NCBI GenBank assembly: GCA_937873445.1
Contig: CALMWF010000013.1
Coordinates: 1-38,514 of the forward strand
Direction of reading: 5' to 3'
Length of the DNA: 38,514 nucleotides
Source: an uncultured Alphaproteobacteria bacterium
Lineage (GTDB): Bacteria; Pseudomonadota; Alphaproteobacteria; Rhizobiales; Aestuariivirgaceae
A program made the position numbers and the translations under genes. Below the pieces are notes generated by a model. It did not search any database and had not been told where the DNA came from. It was given only the letters and a program-made list of their open reading frames with translations. Below, in pieces: positions 1 to 9,428 of the stretch (position 1 is its first letter; each line of letters opens with the position of its first letter).

Positions 1-150
1 GATGATGGCAAAGGACTCGTGCTTACTCGCCGTCGATCTGGCGGCCCATGATGGCACGCCATCATCCCGAAAAGTTGTGAGACTTTTCGGATTTGATGAT
101 GGCAAAGGACTCATGCTTACTCGCCGTCGATCTGGCGGCCCATGATGGCA
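1..150. repeat. 56-bp direct repeat duplicating the 3' end of the lytic transglycosylase gene
   Basis: Positions 1-56 and 95-150 are the same 56 bases except for one difference (g at 19, a at 113), so the period is 94 bp. The right copy is the true end of the transglycosylase gene: its last codons, its TAA stop (117-119 on the minus strand) and the following bases. The left copy repeats that coding end and stop outside any gene. The left copy begins at the window edge, so further copies may lie outside. The likely origin is a local tandem duplication; an assembly artefact at a contig end is possible. Confidence 0.9.
58..103. terminator. Long imperfect hairpin downstream of the transglycosylase gene
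   Basis: Outer arms of 9 bp (58-66 GCCATCATC and 95-103 GATGATGGC) and inner arms of 9 bp (67-75 CCGAAAAGT and 82-90 ACTTTTCGG) pair around a 6-base loop, with an ATTT bulge at 91-94. The structure lies 14 bases past the stop codon of the minus-strand transglycosylase gene, where a transcription terminator is expected. There is no clear run of T after the stem, so it may instead be a processing or REP-like element. Its right outer arm is also the first part of the 56-bp direct repeat. Confidence 0.5.
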
Positions 151-911
151 ATAGCCTGCTGATAGACCGAGGCTGCGTTCCAGCCCTGAATGGCGCCGAA
201 ATTGGCCTGCCCCGGCTGATAGCCCGCACCGCGCCGCCAGCCATGGCCCACCAGGAAGCGCGCCGTGGAGGTCAGCGCCGATTCCTTGGACGCCAGACTG
301 CCGCCGCCGCCATAGAGCAGCACATTCTTGGGCATGAACTGGGTCTGGCCGATTTCGCCGTGCATGGCCCCGCGCGTGCCGGAGGAAATGACGCCGCGGT
401 CCACCAGTTTCAACGCCGCATAGAGCTGATCGGTGAAGAAGGCGCTGCGCCGACAGTCATAGGCCAGCGTGGCAATGGCCGACACCGTGTTCTGGCTGCC
501 GGTATAGCGGCCAAAGCCCGTCTCCATGCCCCAGATGGCAATGAGCGGCCCGGCGGGCACGCCATATTTCGCCTCGATGCGCTCAAACAGGGCGGCATTG
601 GCGCGCTTGTGCGCCCGGCCCGCCGCCACGATGGAGGAAGCGCCGCGCTTGGCCATGAACTGGCCGAGGCTGAGCTTGAAGGAATGCTGGTTGCGGTCGG
701 CGCGGATGGTGCCGGTGGCATAGCGGGTGCCGGCCAGGGCCGAGAGGCCGCGCTTGCCAATGCCGTTGGCCGCCGCCTGACGGGCAAAACTTGTCTTCCA
801 CGCTTCAAAGCCCGCACCCGTATTGCCGCACTGCGCCGCCAGCGCCGACCCCGCCGACAGCGCCAGCACGAAGCCCGCAATCCCCAAACCCCGCATCACC
901 GTCCGCATCAT
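117..911 (-). CDS. Lytic murein transglycosylase, MltB/SLT_2 family
   Basis: This predicted periplasmic enzyme cleaves the MurNAc-GlcNAc bond of peptidoglycan, leaving 1,6-anhydro ends. The 264-residue product has a signal peptide (about residues 1-26, ending SALAA). It carries the family's catalytic glutamate in GMETGFG (E130) and the GEIGQTQFMPKN block (about 185-196) typical of MltB-like enzymes. It is somewhat short for the family and has no peptidoglycan-binding domain at the C-terminus. GGGAGG sits 4 bases before the first ATG and 7 before the second (at 908), so translation may begin at either. The last codons and stop are duplicated at 1-56. It is not obviously part of the flagellar locus, which begins 3 kb away. 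Confidence 0.88.
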   Translation of the reverse strand: MMRTVMRGLGIAGFVLALSAGSALAAQCGNTGAGFEAWKTSFARQAAANGIGKRGLSALAGTRYATGTIRADRNQHSFKLSLGQFMAKRGASSIVAAGRAHKRANAALFERIEAKYGVPAGPLIAIWGMETGFGRYTGSQNTVSAIATLAYDCRRSAFFTDQLYAALKLVDRGVISSGTRGAMHGEIGQTQFMPKNVLLYGGGGSLASKESALTSTARFLVGHGWRRGAGYQPGQANFGAIQGWNAASVYQQAIAIMGRQIDGE

Positions 912-1021
912 TCATCCTCCCGGTTGCAAGGCCCGCACTCTGCCATTGCTTTGCCGCCCTGTCACCGGAGAATTGCCCCGCACAAGGACCGTTGGCCCCC
1001 TTCAGGGCTTTCATCCCGTAT

Positions 1022-1035
1022 GCGCCGGGCGGCGC
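1022..1035 (-). terminator. Short GC-rich inverted repeat after mmsA
   Basis: GCGCCG at 1022-1027 and CGGCGC at 1030-1035 form a compact palindrome 7-20 bases beyond the mmsA stop codon. It sits where a terminator would be placed but has only a 2-base centre and no T-run, so support is weak. Confidence 0.25.
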
Positions 1036-1041
1036 TTTCCT

Positions 1042-2547
<1,506 letters not shown>

Positions 2548-2592
2548 GGGAGTCCTCCTGTTGGCCCCTTGTCCCATGCCTATTTCCGCACA

Positions 2593-2608
2593 TCAATGCC
2601 GCCGATTG
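2593..2608. promoter_or_regulatory. Candidate LysR-type box between mmsA and the LysR gene
   Basis: CAAT (2594-2597) and ATTG (2605-2608) flank a 7-base centre, and T2593/A2605 fit the loose T-N11-A pattern of LysR-family operators. The position, between two divergent starts, is where such an operator is expected. The motif is short and could occur by chance. Confidence 0.3.
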
Positions 2609-2640
2609 CGCTTCCGATGTGCATTTTTTATAGTCACGGA

Positions 2641-3525
2641 ATGGACTGGAACCTGATCCGCACCTTTCTGGCCGTGGCCCGCGCCGGTCAAATCCTGGGC
2701 GCCGCCCGAACCCTGGGGCTGAACCACGCCACCGTGGCCCGGCAATTGACCGCGCTGGAGGAAAGCCTCGATGTGCGCCTGTTTGAACGCCTGCCCCAGG
2801 GCTGCCGCCTGACCCCGGCGGGCGAGGCGCTGCTGCCCACGGCCGAGCGGGTGGAGTCGGAACTGCTGCAAGCGGGGGCAAAGCTGTCGGGCGCGGCTGC
2901 CGCCGTGTCCGGCACGGTGCGGGTCGGCGCCCCCGATGGTCTGGGCAATTATTATCTCGCCCGGTCACTGGCCGCCCTTGCCGCACAGCACCCCGCCCTC
3001 ACCATCCAGCTTGTGCCCCTGCCCCGCACCTTTTCACTGTCGCGGCGCGAGGCCGACATTGTCGTGACACTGGACCCGCCGCGCCAGGGCCGGTTGATGG
3101 TGACGAAGCTCACCGACTATTCGCTGTCCGTCTATGCCAGCGCTGCCCATCTGGCGCGCCAGGGCGCGGTGACCAGAAAGGCCGACCTTCTGGGCCGCCT
3201 GTTCATCACCCATGTGGAGGACTACGCCTATTCACGCGCCCTCGACTATGCCGCCGAACTGTCGAAATTCATGACCCGGCATTATGAGTGTGGCTCGGTG
3301 GTGGCCCAGATGGAGGCCGTGCGCGCCGGTTTCGGCATTGGCATTCTGCACGACTATGCCGCGGCTTCCTTCCCGGAACTGACCCGCCTTCTGCCCGACA
3401 TCCGCTTCACCCGCAGCTATTGGCTCACGACTCATGCCGACACCCACGACACCCGCCGGGTGGCCACCGTGCGTGACTATATTGTCCAGTCGGTGCGGGG
3501 AAACCGCGACGCCTTTGTGCTGTAA
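2641..3525 (+). CDS. LysR-family transcriptional regulator
   Basis: The 294-residue product has an N-terminal winged helix-turn-helix (about residues 1-62), recognisable from [16 protein letters not shown] and the following [17 protein letters not shown] periplasmic-binding-like effector domain follows from about residue 90. The start is set at 2641 because the product then begins [13 protein letters not shown], matching LysR family N-termini. The ribosome site upstream is weak (CACGGA). The gene is divergent from mmsA with 93 bp between starts, the classical arrangement for a LysR protein controlling its neighbour, so regulation of mmsA is a reasonable inference. The effector is unknown. Its stop codon directly abuts the stop of the convergent small ORF at 3526. 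Confidence 0.9.
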   Translation: MDWNLIRTFLAVARAGQILGAARTLGLNHATVARQLTALEESLDVRLFERLPQGCRLTPAGEALLPTAERVESELLQAGAKLSGAAAAVSGTVRVGAPDGLGNYYLARSLAALAAQHPALTIQLVPLPRTFSLSRREADIVVTLDPPRQGRLMVTKLTDYSLSVYASAAHLARQGAVTRKADLLGRLFITHVEDYAYSRALDYAAELSKFMTRHYECGSVVAQMEAVRAGFGIGILHDYAAASFPELTRLLPDIRFTRSYWLTTHADTHDTRRVATVRDYIVQSVRGNRDAFVL

Positions 3526-3726
3526 TCAGGCGATCAGCGCACCCGCCACGAAGCCCAGTGCGGTGAGCATGACACCACCGGCAAAACCCGAAACCAGCGC
3601 CACGAAAAACCGGTTCGGCCCATAGTCGGCGGCAATGCCCGCCGCCTGCACCATGGCAGCGAAGGCCAGTGCCTCCAGCTCGACACGCGGAAGGGCGGAT
3701 AGTCTCTGGCGCTGCTGGGGTGACAT
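3526..3726 (-). CDS. Small predicted membrane protein of unknown function
   Basis: This 66-residue ORF has a charged N-terminus (about residues 1-15) and a long hydrophobic glycine/alanine-rich C-terminal half (about 41-66) that should cross the membrane once. No family is recognised. It is convergent with the LysR gene, with stop codons touching, and lies just downstream of the stem-loop that appears to end the flagellar run. No clear ribosome binding site precedes the ATG, and overlapping frames are open, so it may not be expressed. Confidence 0.4.
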   Translation of the reverse strand: MSPQQRQRLSALPRVELEALAFAAMVQAAGIAADYGPNRFFVALVSGFAGGVMLTALGFVAGALIA

Positions 3727-3739
3727 GATTTGAACCGGG

Positions 3740-3766
3740 TTGCTGATGATGAGACACCATCAGCAA
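3740..3766 (-). terminator. Stem-loop at the end of the minus-strand flagellar run
   Basis: Perfect 9-bp arms (3740-3748 TTGCTGATG and 3758-3766 CATCAGCAA) flank a 9-base loop. Pairing can extend into CGGG (3736-3739) and CCCG (3769-3772) across a 2-base bulge. It lies 27 bases past the stop of the last gene of the flagellar run and before the unrelated small ORF. No T-run follows on the minus strand, so it may protect mRNA 3' ends or act with Rho. Confidence 0.5.
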
Positions 3767-3792
3767 GGCCCGTGCCATGGCACATCGTCACA

Positions 3793-4437
3793 TCAGGACA
3801 CCAACCATACCGTGAACAGGGTTGTTGCCAGCCCGGCCAGGCCCATGAAAAACACATGCAGCTGTGGACCCATCAGGCCAGGGCCAGACGCCGCCACAGG
3901 CGGCGGCATGTCGGTGCGCAGGGGGGCCGCGCGCGGGGGCGGGGCAGGCCTTCGCCCCAGATCAACCGCCGCGGCCATATCATCCGTGGTCGGATGAAAT
4001 ATTTCCGCCCGGCCCGGCTCCACCGCCGCAGGCGCGGGTGTCGGGTCAGCCGGCCGCCCCGCCTGTCCCGGCGGGGGGCGATGGGTCTCGCCCTCCTCGT
4101 CAAACCAGTTTTCCCAGACCCGCCCCGTCTTTGCCCCCGTGGCGGCCAGTTCATTAAGGGCCGTCTGCGCGACGATGCGCGGTGGCAGCGAAAGATCATG
4201 CGCCTGCCGCTGCACAAAGCGGTCAAGCTCCGGCACCAGCATCCTGACCCGCTGCCACTCGGCATCCGGGATTTCCAGCATCACCACCGGAGAGGCCGTG
4301 GGGCGCGGCCTGGCCGCAGCCATGACCGGCTGCGTCACGGCAGCCATCACGGGGTCGAGGCCCGCCCCCTCCAGCCGCGACCGCGCCAGCAGGGTCCAGC
4401 CGGGAAACGGCAGGCGGGCCGGCGGCGGCACCTTCAT
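3793..4437 (-). CDS. Unknown proline-rich tail-anchored membrane protein at the end of the flagellar run
   Basis: The 214-residue product is not recognised. Visible parts are a compact possibly folded segment (about residues 50-115, with LEIPDAEWQRVRMLVPELD and SLPPRIVAQTALNELAATG), a proline/alanine-rich low-complexity linker (about 118-185) and a single hydrophobic segment at the very C-terminus (about 193-213). This predicts a cytoplasmic protein anchored by its tail, or the inverse topology. Its ATG overlaps the stop of the upstream FliL-like gene as ATGA, so the two are probably translated together. It is the last gene before a stem-loop. The context suggests a flagellar accessory role, but no function can be assigned from sequence. 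Confidence 0.65.
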   Translation of the reverse strand: MKVPPPARLPFPGWTLLARSRLEGAGLDPVMAAVTQPVMAAARPRPTASPVVMLEIPDAEWQRVRMLVPELDRFVQRQAHDLSLPPRIVAQTALNELAATGAKTGRVWENWFDEEGETHRPPPGQAGRPADPTPAPAAVEPGRAEIFHPTTDDMAAAVDLGRRPAPPPRAAPLRTDMPPPVAASGPGLMGPQLHVFFMGLAGLATTLFTVWLVS

Positions 4438-4895
4438 TTCTTGAACCAGTTCTGACGGATCTCGTCGCGGCGGATGAAGTTGAGCTGCTCGATCAGCGCC
4501 TGCTTCACCACGCCTTCCCCCATGCGTTCATTGGCAATGCGCACCACATCGCCGGTCAGCTTGTCGAGATCCTTGGGACGCAGATCGGAAAAGCCGCGAT
4601 CGGTGTTTTCAAAGATGGCGCGGAAGGCCGCATCCATGAAATAGGGCTGCGGGTCCATTTTCGGATCGGCAAATTTGTTCACGTCCGCTTCCAGAACCAT
4701 CTGGAACACCACATAGCCCGTCACCTGGCCGCGCTGCAGAATGGGCACACCCGTCATGTCGGTGCGGAACTGGGTGATCTGCGCGGCACTTTCCGTGGCC
4801 GGCGGCGGAGGCCGGGTCACATAGGCATGGCCGCCATAGGCCCCGCCCAGCGCCGCCAGCACCGCCCACACGCCCACCATGAGATATTTCATCAT
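4434..4895 (-). CDS. FliL-like membrane protein of the flagellar cluster
   Basis: The 153-residue product starts with a membrane anchor (about residues 4-22), followed by a proline-rich stretch and a periplasmic domain. The arrangement resembles FliL: a strand-rich GYVVFQMVLEADVN segment, a helix with RAIFENTDRGFSDL, then VKQALIEQLNFIRRDEIR near the end. FliL proteins bind around stators and support motor output. A separate canonical fliL lies at 23638-24210, so this would be a divergent paralogue; the assignment rests on overall pattern and is tentative. The gene lies 6 bp after the flgN-like gene and overlaps the next gene as ATGA. A second ATG follows directly at 4892. Confidence 0.55.
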   Translation of the reverse strand: MMKYLMVGVWAVLAALGGAYGGHAYVTRPPPPATESAAQITQFRTDMTGVPILQRGQVTGYVVFQMVLEADVNKFADPKMDPQPYFMDAAFRAIFENTDRGFSDLRPKDLDKLTGDVVRIANERMGEGVVKQALIEQLNFIRRDEIRQNWFKK

Positions 4896-4901
4896 GCCGC
4901 A

Positions 4902-5285
4902 TCACCCGCGCCTGGCGCTGTAGGTGCCATCGGAATCCTCGGCCAGTATGGTCTGGGCAATCAGTTGCGAGATGTCCCTCAGCGCCTCCACATGCGCACC
5001 GAGATGCTGCTGGTTGCGCCGCAGCAGAATGGAGACCCGCGCCAGCCGCTGGGTGAGCGGCTTCAGCACCACCGGATCGACAAGCCCCTTCTGAAAGGTG
5101 ATGAAGTCGCGCAGCAGCTGGTTCTTGCGGTCGGTGAAGGGCTGGTGCGCCGCCAGGCTGGATCCGCGCAGGGCCTTCATCTCCTGATTCAGCACGTCCT
5201 CCAGCCGGTCCAGCAATACCATGAGATTTTGGCGGTGGGCTTCGCCGCGGTCATCGGCAGTGATGCGAACCAGAAAGGGGGACAT
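4902..5285 (-). CDS. FlgN-like flagellar export chaperone
   Basis: The 127-residue, largely helical product is charged and lacks signal or membrane segments. Its pattern, a long first helix (LMVLLDRLEDVLNQEMKAL), a FTDRKNQLLRDF segment and a second long helix rich in leucine and arginine, fits the FlgN family. FlgN holds the hook-filament junction proteins FlgK and FlgL before export. It lies 6 bp downstream of the flgJ-like gene within the flagellar run, and flgK and flgL are in the same locus. FlgN proteins are poorly conserved, so the call rests on size, helical pattern and context. Confidence 0.6.
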   Translation of the reverse strand: MSPFLVRITADDRGEAHRQNLMVLLDRLEDVLNQEMKALRGSSLAAHQPFTDRKNQLLRDFITFQKGLVDPVVLKPLTQRLARVSILLRRNQQHLGAHVEALRDISQLIAQTILAEDSDGTYSARRG

Positions 5286-5291
5286 GCTGCC

Positions 5292-5816
5292 TCAGGTGCT
5301 GGTGAAGGGGCGGATGGGACCACTTGCTGCGAAGGGCCAGGCCGCAGTGCTGCCGCCACCGGCCATCGCTGTTGCCAGTCTCTGGTTCAGGCCCAGCACA
5401 TCGCGCCCGGCCAGGGCCGTGGCCATCTGTTCACCGGCCATGCTGCGCCACACATTGCCCGCCGTGCCGGAGCCATAGAGCCCGCCGTCATCACCCTTGG
5501 GCATCAACTCATCAAGTGCGCTGGCCAGCACCAGCGACTGGAAGGCGCGGGCAGAGGTGACGGCATCCGCCGGGGCGGCCGCCAGTTTTGCCTGCGCCGA
5601 TGCCCGCCGCGCCGGCTCGGCCGCCGCCATGACGTCGGCCACAATGTCACGCGTCAGCGTCCGCGGCGAAGCGGCCGCCCTGAGCGCCTGTTTGAACGGC
5701 ACCGTGTCCACGGCCGCCGCCCCGCCCGCCAGCTTGCGAGCCGCCGCCTGGGCGCGCACCGGTTCGGCCGCGCGCATCACATCCATCACCAGATCACTGA
5801 CCAGTTGCACCGCCAT
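5292..5816 (-). CDS. flgJ: FlgJ-like rod-binding protein without muramidase domain
   Basis: The C-terminal half (about residues 88-155) matches the rod-binding domain of FlgJ: FQSLVLASALDELMP, then a glycine-rich loop, then VWRSMAGEQMATALAG and a final LNQRLA. This domain caps or scaffolds the growing rod in the periplasm. The enterobacterial glucosaminidase domain is absent, as is common in alphaproteobacteria; wall opening would fall to a separate enzyme such as the transglycosylase at 14431-14997. The start is placed at the ATG at 5816; a GTG two codons upstream (5822) is an alternative. The 83-bp gap from the fliJ-like gene contains 20-bp tandem repeats. Confidence 0.75.
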   Translation of the reverse strand: MAVQLVSDLVMDVMRAAEPVRAQAAARKLAGGAAAVDTVPFKQALRAAASPRTLTRDIVADVMAAAEPARRASAQAKLAAAPADAVTSARAFQSLVLASALDELMPKGDDGGLYGSGTAGNVWRSMAGEQMATALAGRDVLGLNQRLATAMAGGGSTAAWPFAASGPIRPFTST

Positions 5817-5860
5817 GGGCACCCCGCTTTTCCGGCAAGAATAGCGGCCTGCCCTTGTCT

Positions 5861-5920
5861 CAAGCTTGCGCAGAAAACCTCAAGCTTGCGCAGAAAACCT
5901 CACCCTTGCGCAGAAAACCG
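5861..5920. repeat. Three tandem 20-bp repeats covering the 3' end of the fliJ-like gene
   Basis: Units at 5861-5880 and 5881-5900 are identical (CAAGCTTGCGCAGAAAACCT). The unit at 5901-5920 differs at four positions. The third unit encodes the last residues and stop of the fliJ-like protein (FSAQG then TGA on the minus strand), so the other two are copies of a gene end placed downstream of its stop codon. There are no spacers, so this is not a CRISPR array. Confidence 0.95.
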
Positions 5921-6292
5921 GCGCTGGCCCACCCACTCAGCCACCTCCTGCTCCATGGCCTTGCGCGCGGCCTGTTCGGCCAGCATGCGGCGCTTCAGGC
6001 GCAGGCGCCTTTCCGTGACCTCCAGCCGGGCCAGCCGCGCCGCCGCCGCCGCCCAGGCCGACTCAACCCGCGCCCGTTCATTCCACAAGCGTTGCAACAG
6101 CCGCGTCAGCCCCGTTGCCGCCACATCGGTCAGGGCGCCGCAGCGGTCATAGGCGGCCCGGGCCGCCTGTTCGGCAGCTTCAAGACCAGTCCGCTCCTGC
6201 TCCAGGGCTTCGATGCGCCGCCGCTCCGCCGCCATGAGCCGCGCCAGCGCCCGCAGCAGGCGGTCAACCCGAACCAGCCGGGCCGCAGTCAT
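5900..6292 (-). CDS. fliJ: FliJ-like coiled-coil protein of the flagellar export apparatus
   Basis: The 130-residue product is almost entirely helical and coiled-coil, rich in alanine, arginine, leucine and glutamate, the character of FliJ. FliJ links the FliI ATPase to FlhA and escorts unloaded chaperones in flagellar export. Sequence conservation in FliJ is low, so the call depends on size, coiled-coil pattern and position after fliR. The start at 6292 overlaps the fliR stop as ATGA; an open frame extends upstream inside fliR but is not coding. The last five codons lie in a repeat unit that recurs twice downstream. Confidence 0.65.
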   Translation of the reverse strand: MTAARLVRVDRLLRALARLMAAERRRIEALEQERTGLEAAEQAARAAYDRCGALTDVAATGLTRLLQRLWNERARVESAWAAAAARLARLEVTERRLRLKRRMLAEQAARKAMEQEVAEWVGQRRFSAQG

Positions 6293-7035
6293 TTCCCTGC
6301 CCTCAGCCAGGCCCCGTAATGATCCGCAAACACCAGCATGAGATCGGGTGTCACCACCCTGAGCAGCACCAGCCCAAGCACCGTGGCAATGCCCAGCGTG
6401 GCGAAATAGAGCGGCAGCTGCGGGGTGAATTTGGACGCCAGGCCAAGGGCGAAATTCAGCACCAGCGCATAGATCAGAAACGGCCCGGAGAATTGCAGCG
6501 CCAGCACCAGCGTGCGGGCCAGCGTCTCCGTCACCTGCCCCGCCATCCACGCCGCCGCCGGAAACCGCCCCACCGGCAGCACCTCATAGGAATCACGCAG
6601 CGCCCGGATGGTTTCAAAATGCAGGTTGGTGGCAAAAATCATCATCACCCCGGCCAGCGACAGAAGTGTCGCCACCGGTGGCGAGGCTTCGGTATCATCA
6701 ATGGGCTGACCCGGTATGCCGGACAGACCCAGCGCATTGGCCATGAAGCTGCCGGCAAAGTGCAGCGCCTGCAGGTAAAGCCGGCCGAGCAGGCCGATCA
6801 TGGCACCGGTCAAGAGCTCAGACAAAACCAGCGCCGGTTCAACCACACCGCGCGCCACCATGGGGCCAAAGCCGGAGGCAAAGAGCGGCGTCAGGCTGGC
6901 CGACAGGGCCAGCGCCGTGAACAGCCTGACCTGCATGGGAAAGCGCGCACTGGAAAAGCCGGGCATCAGCATCAGCGCTGCTCCGCATCGGCAGAACACC
7001 AGCAGCGCCATGGCCAGAAGCCCCGTGGCCGTCAT
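6289..7035 (-). CDS. fliR: Flagellar export gate protein FliR
   Basis: FliR is an inner-membrane subunit of the flagellar type III export gate, assembled with FliP and FliQ. The 248-residue product has the family's length and several hydrophobic segments. It shows recognisable FliR features: [14 protein letters not shown] near the N-terminus, the [12 protein letters not shown] region (about 103-114) and [18 protein letters not shown] (about 194-211). It overlaps flhA upstream and the fliJ-like gene downstream by 4 bp each. The order flgD-fliQ-flhA-fliR matches the rhizobial flagellar operon. Confidence 0.95.
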   Translation of the reverse strand: MTATGLLAMALLVFCRCGAALMLMPGFSSARFPMQVRLFTALALSASLTPLFASGFGPMVARGVVEPALVLSELLTGAMIGLLGRLYLQALHFAGSFMANALGLSGIPGQPIDDTEASPPVATLLSLAGVMMIFATNLHFETIRALRDSYEVLPVGRFPAAAWMAGQVTETLARTLVLALQFSGPFLIYALVLNFALGLASKFTPQLPLYFATLGIATVLGLVLLRVVTPDLMLVFADHYGAWLRAGK

Positions 7036-9116
7036 GACACGCTGCCAATGGCTTCAATGCGGGGGCCGCGGGCAATTTCAATGTGTGACAAGACCGGCAG
7101 ATTGGGGAACAGGCGGTCCACCACCATGCGCACATAGGGCCGGGCCTCGGGGGCAGTCGCCAGGGCAAAGCTTTCGCCGCGGTCAAGATGCGGGCGGATG
7201 GCCGCCGTTGCCTCATTGGCAAACTGCTCGATGGCGCGGGGGTCAATGTCAAACTCCACGATCTCGCCCTTGCCGTCGCGCTTCAGGGCCTGCAGAAAGG
7301 CCGCATCCCAGCGGTTGCCAAGCCGCAACACGCGCAGGCGCCCGTCGCTGGCCACATCGCCGCAGATCTGCTGGGCAATGCGCACCCTGACATGCTCGGC
7401 AATGATTTCGGGCTTGCGCGCATGGGGCGCAATCTCCGCAATCGCTTCAAGAATGAGATGGAGGTTGCGGATCGACACGCGCTCGGCCAGCAGCAGTTTC
7501 AGAATGGCCTGCAGGGTGGAGTATGACATGAGCGAGGGGATCACCTCCTCAAGCAGGCGCTTGTATTCCGGCTCCACCCGGTCGGTGATGGCGCGCAGGT
7601 CACGATAGGACAGGAGATGGGCAAGGTTGCCGCGCACCACCTCCGACAGATGCGTCAGCATCACCGACATGGCGTCCACCGGGTTGTGGCCATGGGCGCG
7701 CAATTCCGCTGAAAACATATCCGGCACCCAGAAGGCATCAAGCCCGAAGGCCGGTTCCTTCACCGCCTCATGCGGCACATCGGGCGCGGGCCGTTCACCG
7801 GCAATCACCATGACATCGCCAAGGCGCAGGTCGGCGCGTGCCGCCAGCGTGCCGTGAATCTTGATGGCATAGGCCTTGGGCGGCAGCGAAAGATCGTCGG
7901 ACAGTTTGATCTCCGGCACCACAAAGCCATAGGTCTGGGCGAATTTGCGCCGCATCTTGGCCACCCGGTGCGCCAGTTCGCCGTGCGCCACCAGCATGGC
8001 CGAGGTCAGCTGCCGCCCCAGACACAGTTCAATTTCCGGCGTGCGCAGCAGCTCCTTGACGTTGTTCCGGTCGTCCTGGGCCTTCTGTTCGGCGGCCGCC
8101 CGTTTTTGCGCAGCCTCGGCGGCCTCAGCCTCGGCCTTGAGGCGCGGCATGATGCGGCTGGCGGCGGCAAGCCCGCCCGCCAGCACCGCAAAGGGCAGAA
8201 ACGGCAGGCCCGGCATCAGCGCCATCACGGCCAGCAGGGCCGCTGCCACCATCAGTGCCTTCGGATAGCCGCCAAGCTGGCGCAGAATGGCGCGTTCCGC
8301 CGTGCCGCGGTTGCCGCCCTTGGACACCAGCAGACCCGCCGCCAGCGACACGATGAGGGCCGGAATCTGCGTCACCAGCCCGTCGCCCACCGACAGCTTG
8401 GTGAAGGTGTCGGCGGCGGCGGAAAAATCCAGCCCATGCCGGAAGGACCCGATCAGGATGCCGCCGAAGGCGTTGACGAAGGTGATGATGAGGCCCGCCA
8501 CCGCATCGCCACGGACGAATTTGGACGCGCCATCCATGGACCCGAAGAAGGCGCTCTCCTGTTCCAGTTCGCTGCGCCGCCGCCGCGCTTCGCCATCGTC
8601 GATGAGCCCCGCCGACAGATCGGCGTCAATGGCCATCTGCTTGCCCGGAATGGCATCGAGGGTGAAGCGCGCGCCCACCTCGGCAATGCGCGTGGCACCC
8701 TTGGAAATGACCACGAAATTGACCGTAAGCAGAATGACGAAAACAATGGTGCCGATGACAAAATCGCCACCCATGACCAGATTGGCAAAGCCGCCCACCA
8801 CATAGCCCGCCGCATGCGGTCCTTCATGTCCGTGGGTGAGAATGAGGCGGGTGGTGGCCACATTGAGGGCCAACCGCAGCATGGTGGCAATGAGCAGCAC
8901 CATGGGAAAGGCTGAAAAATCCAGCGGCCGCTCGATCCACAGTGCCACCATGAGAATGAGCACCGCCAGCGACATCGAAAACGCCAGCCCCACATCGACG
9001 ATGAAGGACGGCACCGGCAGAAACAGCACGGCAAGAATGGCCGCCATGCCCACGGCGAAGCCCACATCGGCGCGCAGACGCGAAAGCGGCGGAACGGCTA
9101 TATCCACAGTGCTCAT
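7032..9116 (-). CDS. flhA: Flagellar export gate protein FlhA
   Basis: FlhA is the large export-gate subunit: an N-terminal membrane domain uses the proton motive force, and a C-terminal cytoplasmic domain docks chaperone-substrate complexes. The 694-residue length is normal. About eight hydrophobic segments occupy residues 20-320, with the FHIPEP-type signature around [20 protein letters not shown] charged alanine-rich linker (about 325-350) leads into the cytoplasmic domain. The ATG at 9116 has no good ribosome site upstream; it lies 41 bp after fliQ. It overlaps fliR by 4 bp. Confidence 0.96.
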   Translation of the reverse strand: MSTVDIAVPPLSRLRADVGFAVGMAAILAVLFLPVPSFIVDVGLAFSMSLAVLILMVALWIERPLDFSAFPMVLLIATMLRLALNVATTRLILTHGHEGPHAAGYVVGGFANLVMGGDFVIGTIVFVILLTVNFVVISKGATRIAEVGARFTLDAIPGKQMAIDADLSAGLIDDGEARRRRSELEQESAFFGSMDGASKFVRGDAVAGLIITFVNAFGGILIGSFRHGLDFSAAADTFTKLSVGDGLVTQIPALIVSLAAGLLVSKGGNRGTAERAILRQLGGYPKALMVAAALLAVMALMPGLPFLPFAVLAGGLAAASRIMPRLKAEAEAAEAAQKRAAAEQKAQDDRNNVKELLRTPEIELCLGRQLTSAMLVAHGELAHRVAKMRRKFAQTYGFVVPEIKLSDDLSLPPKAYAIKIHGTLAARADLRLGDVMVIAGERPAPDVPHEAVKEPAFGLDAFWVPDMFSAELRAHGHNPVDAMSVMLTHLSEVVRGNLAHLLSYRDLRAITDRVEPEYKRLLEEVIPSLMSYSTLQAILKLLLAERVSIRNLHLILEAIAEIAPHARKPEIIAEHVRVRIAQQICGDVASDGRLRVLRLGNRWDAAFLQALKRDGKGEIVEFDIDPRAIEQFANEATAAIRPHLDRGESFALATAPEARPYVRMVVDRLFPNLPVLSHIEIARGPRIEAIGSVS

Positions 9117-9157
9117 GGCGCAATGCTAGAAACCGGGGCTTGCGTGAAGATGGCCGG

Positions 9158-9424
9158 TCAGAAGCCGGTTGCCACCCGGCCATAGATCATTTCGGTGAAG
9201 CCATGGAGCTGGGCGCCGATGAAGGGTGCCGTCAGCATGACGCTGGCAAAGATCACCAGCATCTTCGGCACGAAGGTCAGCGTTGCCTCCTGCACCTGGG
9301 TGAGCGCCTGCAGAAGCGCAATGACAATGCCGGCAACCATCGCCGGAATGACCAGCGGCCCGGCCACCACCATGACCTGCCACAGGGCCGCCTGCACCAG
9401 TTCCATGGCGTCGGTTTCGTTCAT
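9158..9424 (-). CDS. fliQ: Flagellar export gate protein FliQ
   Basis: This 88-residue protein has two hydrophobic hairpins and the FliQ pattern GIVIALLQALTQVQEATLTFVPKM. FliQ packs around the FliP-FliR core of the export gate in the inner membrane. Length is standard. It lies 4 bp after flgD and 41 bp before flhA. Confidence 0.95.
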   Translation of the reverse strand: MNETDAMELVQAALWQVMVVAGPLVIPAMVAGIVIALLQALTQVQEATLTFVPKMLVIFASVMLTAPFIGAQLHGFTEMIYGRVATGF

Positions 9425-9428
9425 GGCC

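Noticed and set aside
3425-3857. Overlapping minus-strand frames around the 66-residue ORF
   Set aside because: They run through the LysR gene end and the stem-loop, are arginine/tryptophan-rich like out-of-frame translation, and have no family resemblance.
3793-4437. FliK- or FliH-like assignment of the proline-rich protein
   Set aside because: It is proline-rich like FliK, but it has a C-terminal membrane anchor and no FliK core, and better fliK and fliH candidates exist in the locus.
5861-5920. CRISPR array
   Set aside because: The three repeats are directly adjacent with no spacers and encode a gene end.
4827-6152. Long plus-strand open frame opposite the flgN/flgJ/fliJ region, and similar long frames throughout
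   Set aside because: These are antisense shadows produced by high GC content; the minus-strand genes have recognisable families, overlaps and ribosome sites.
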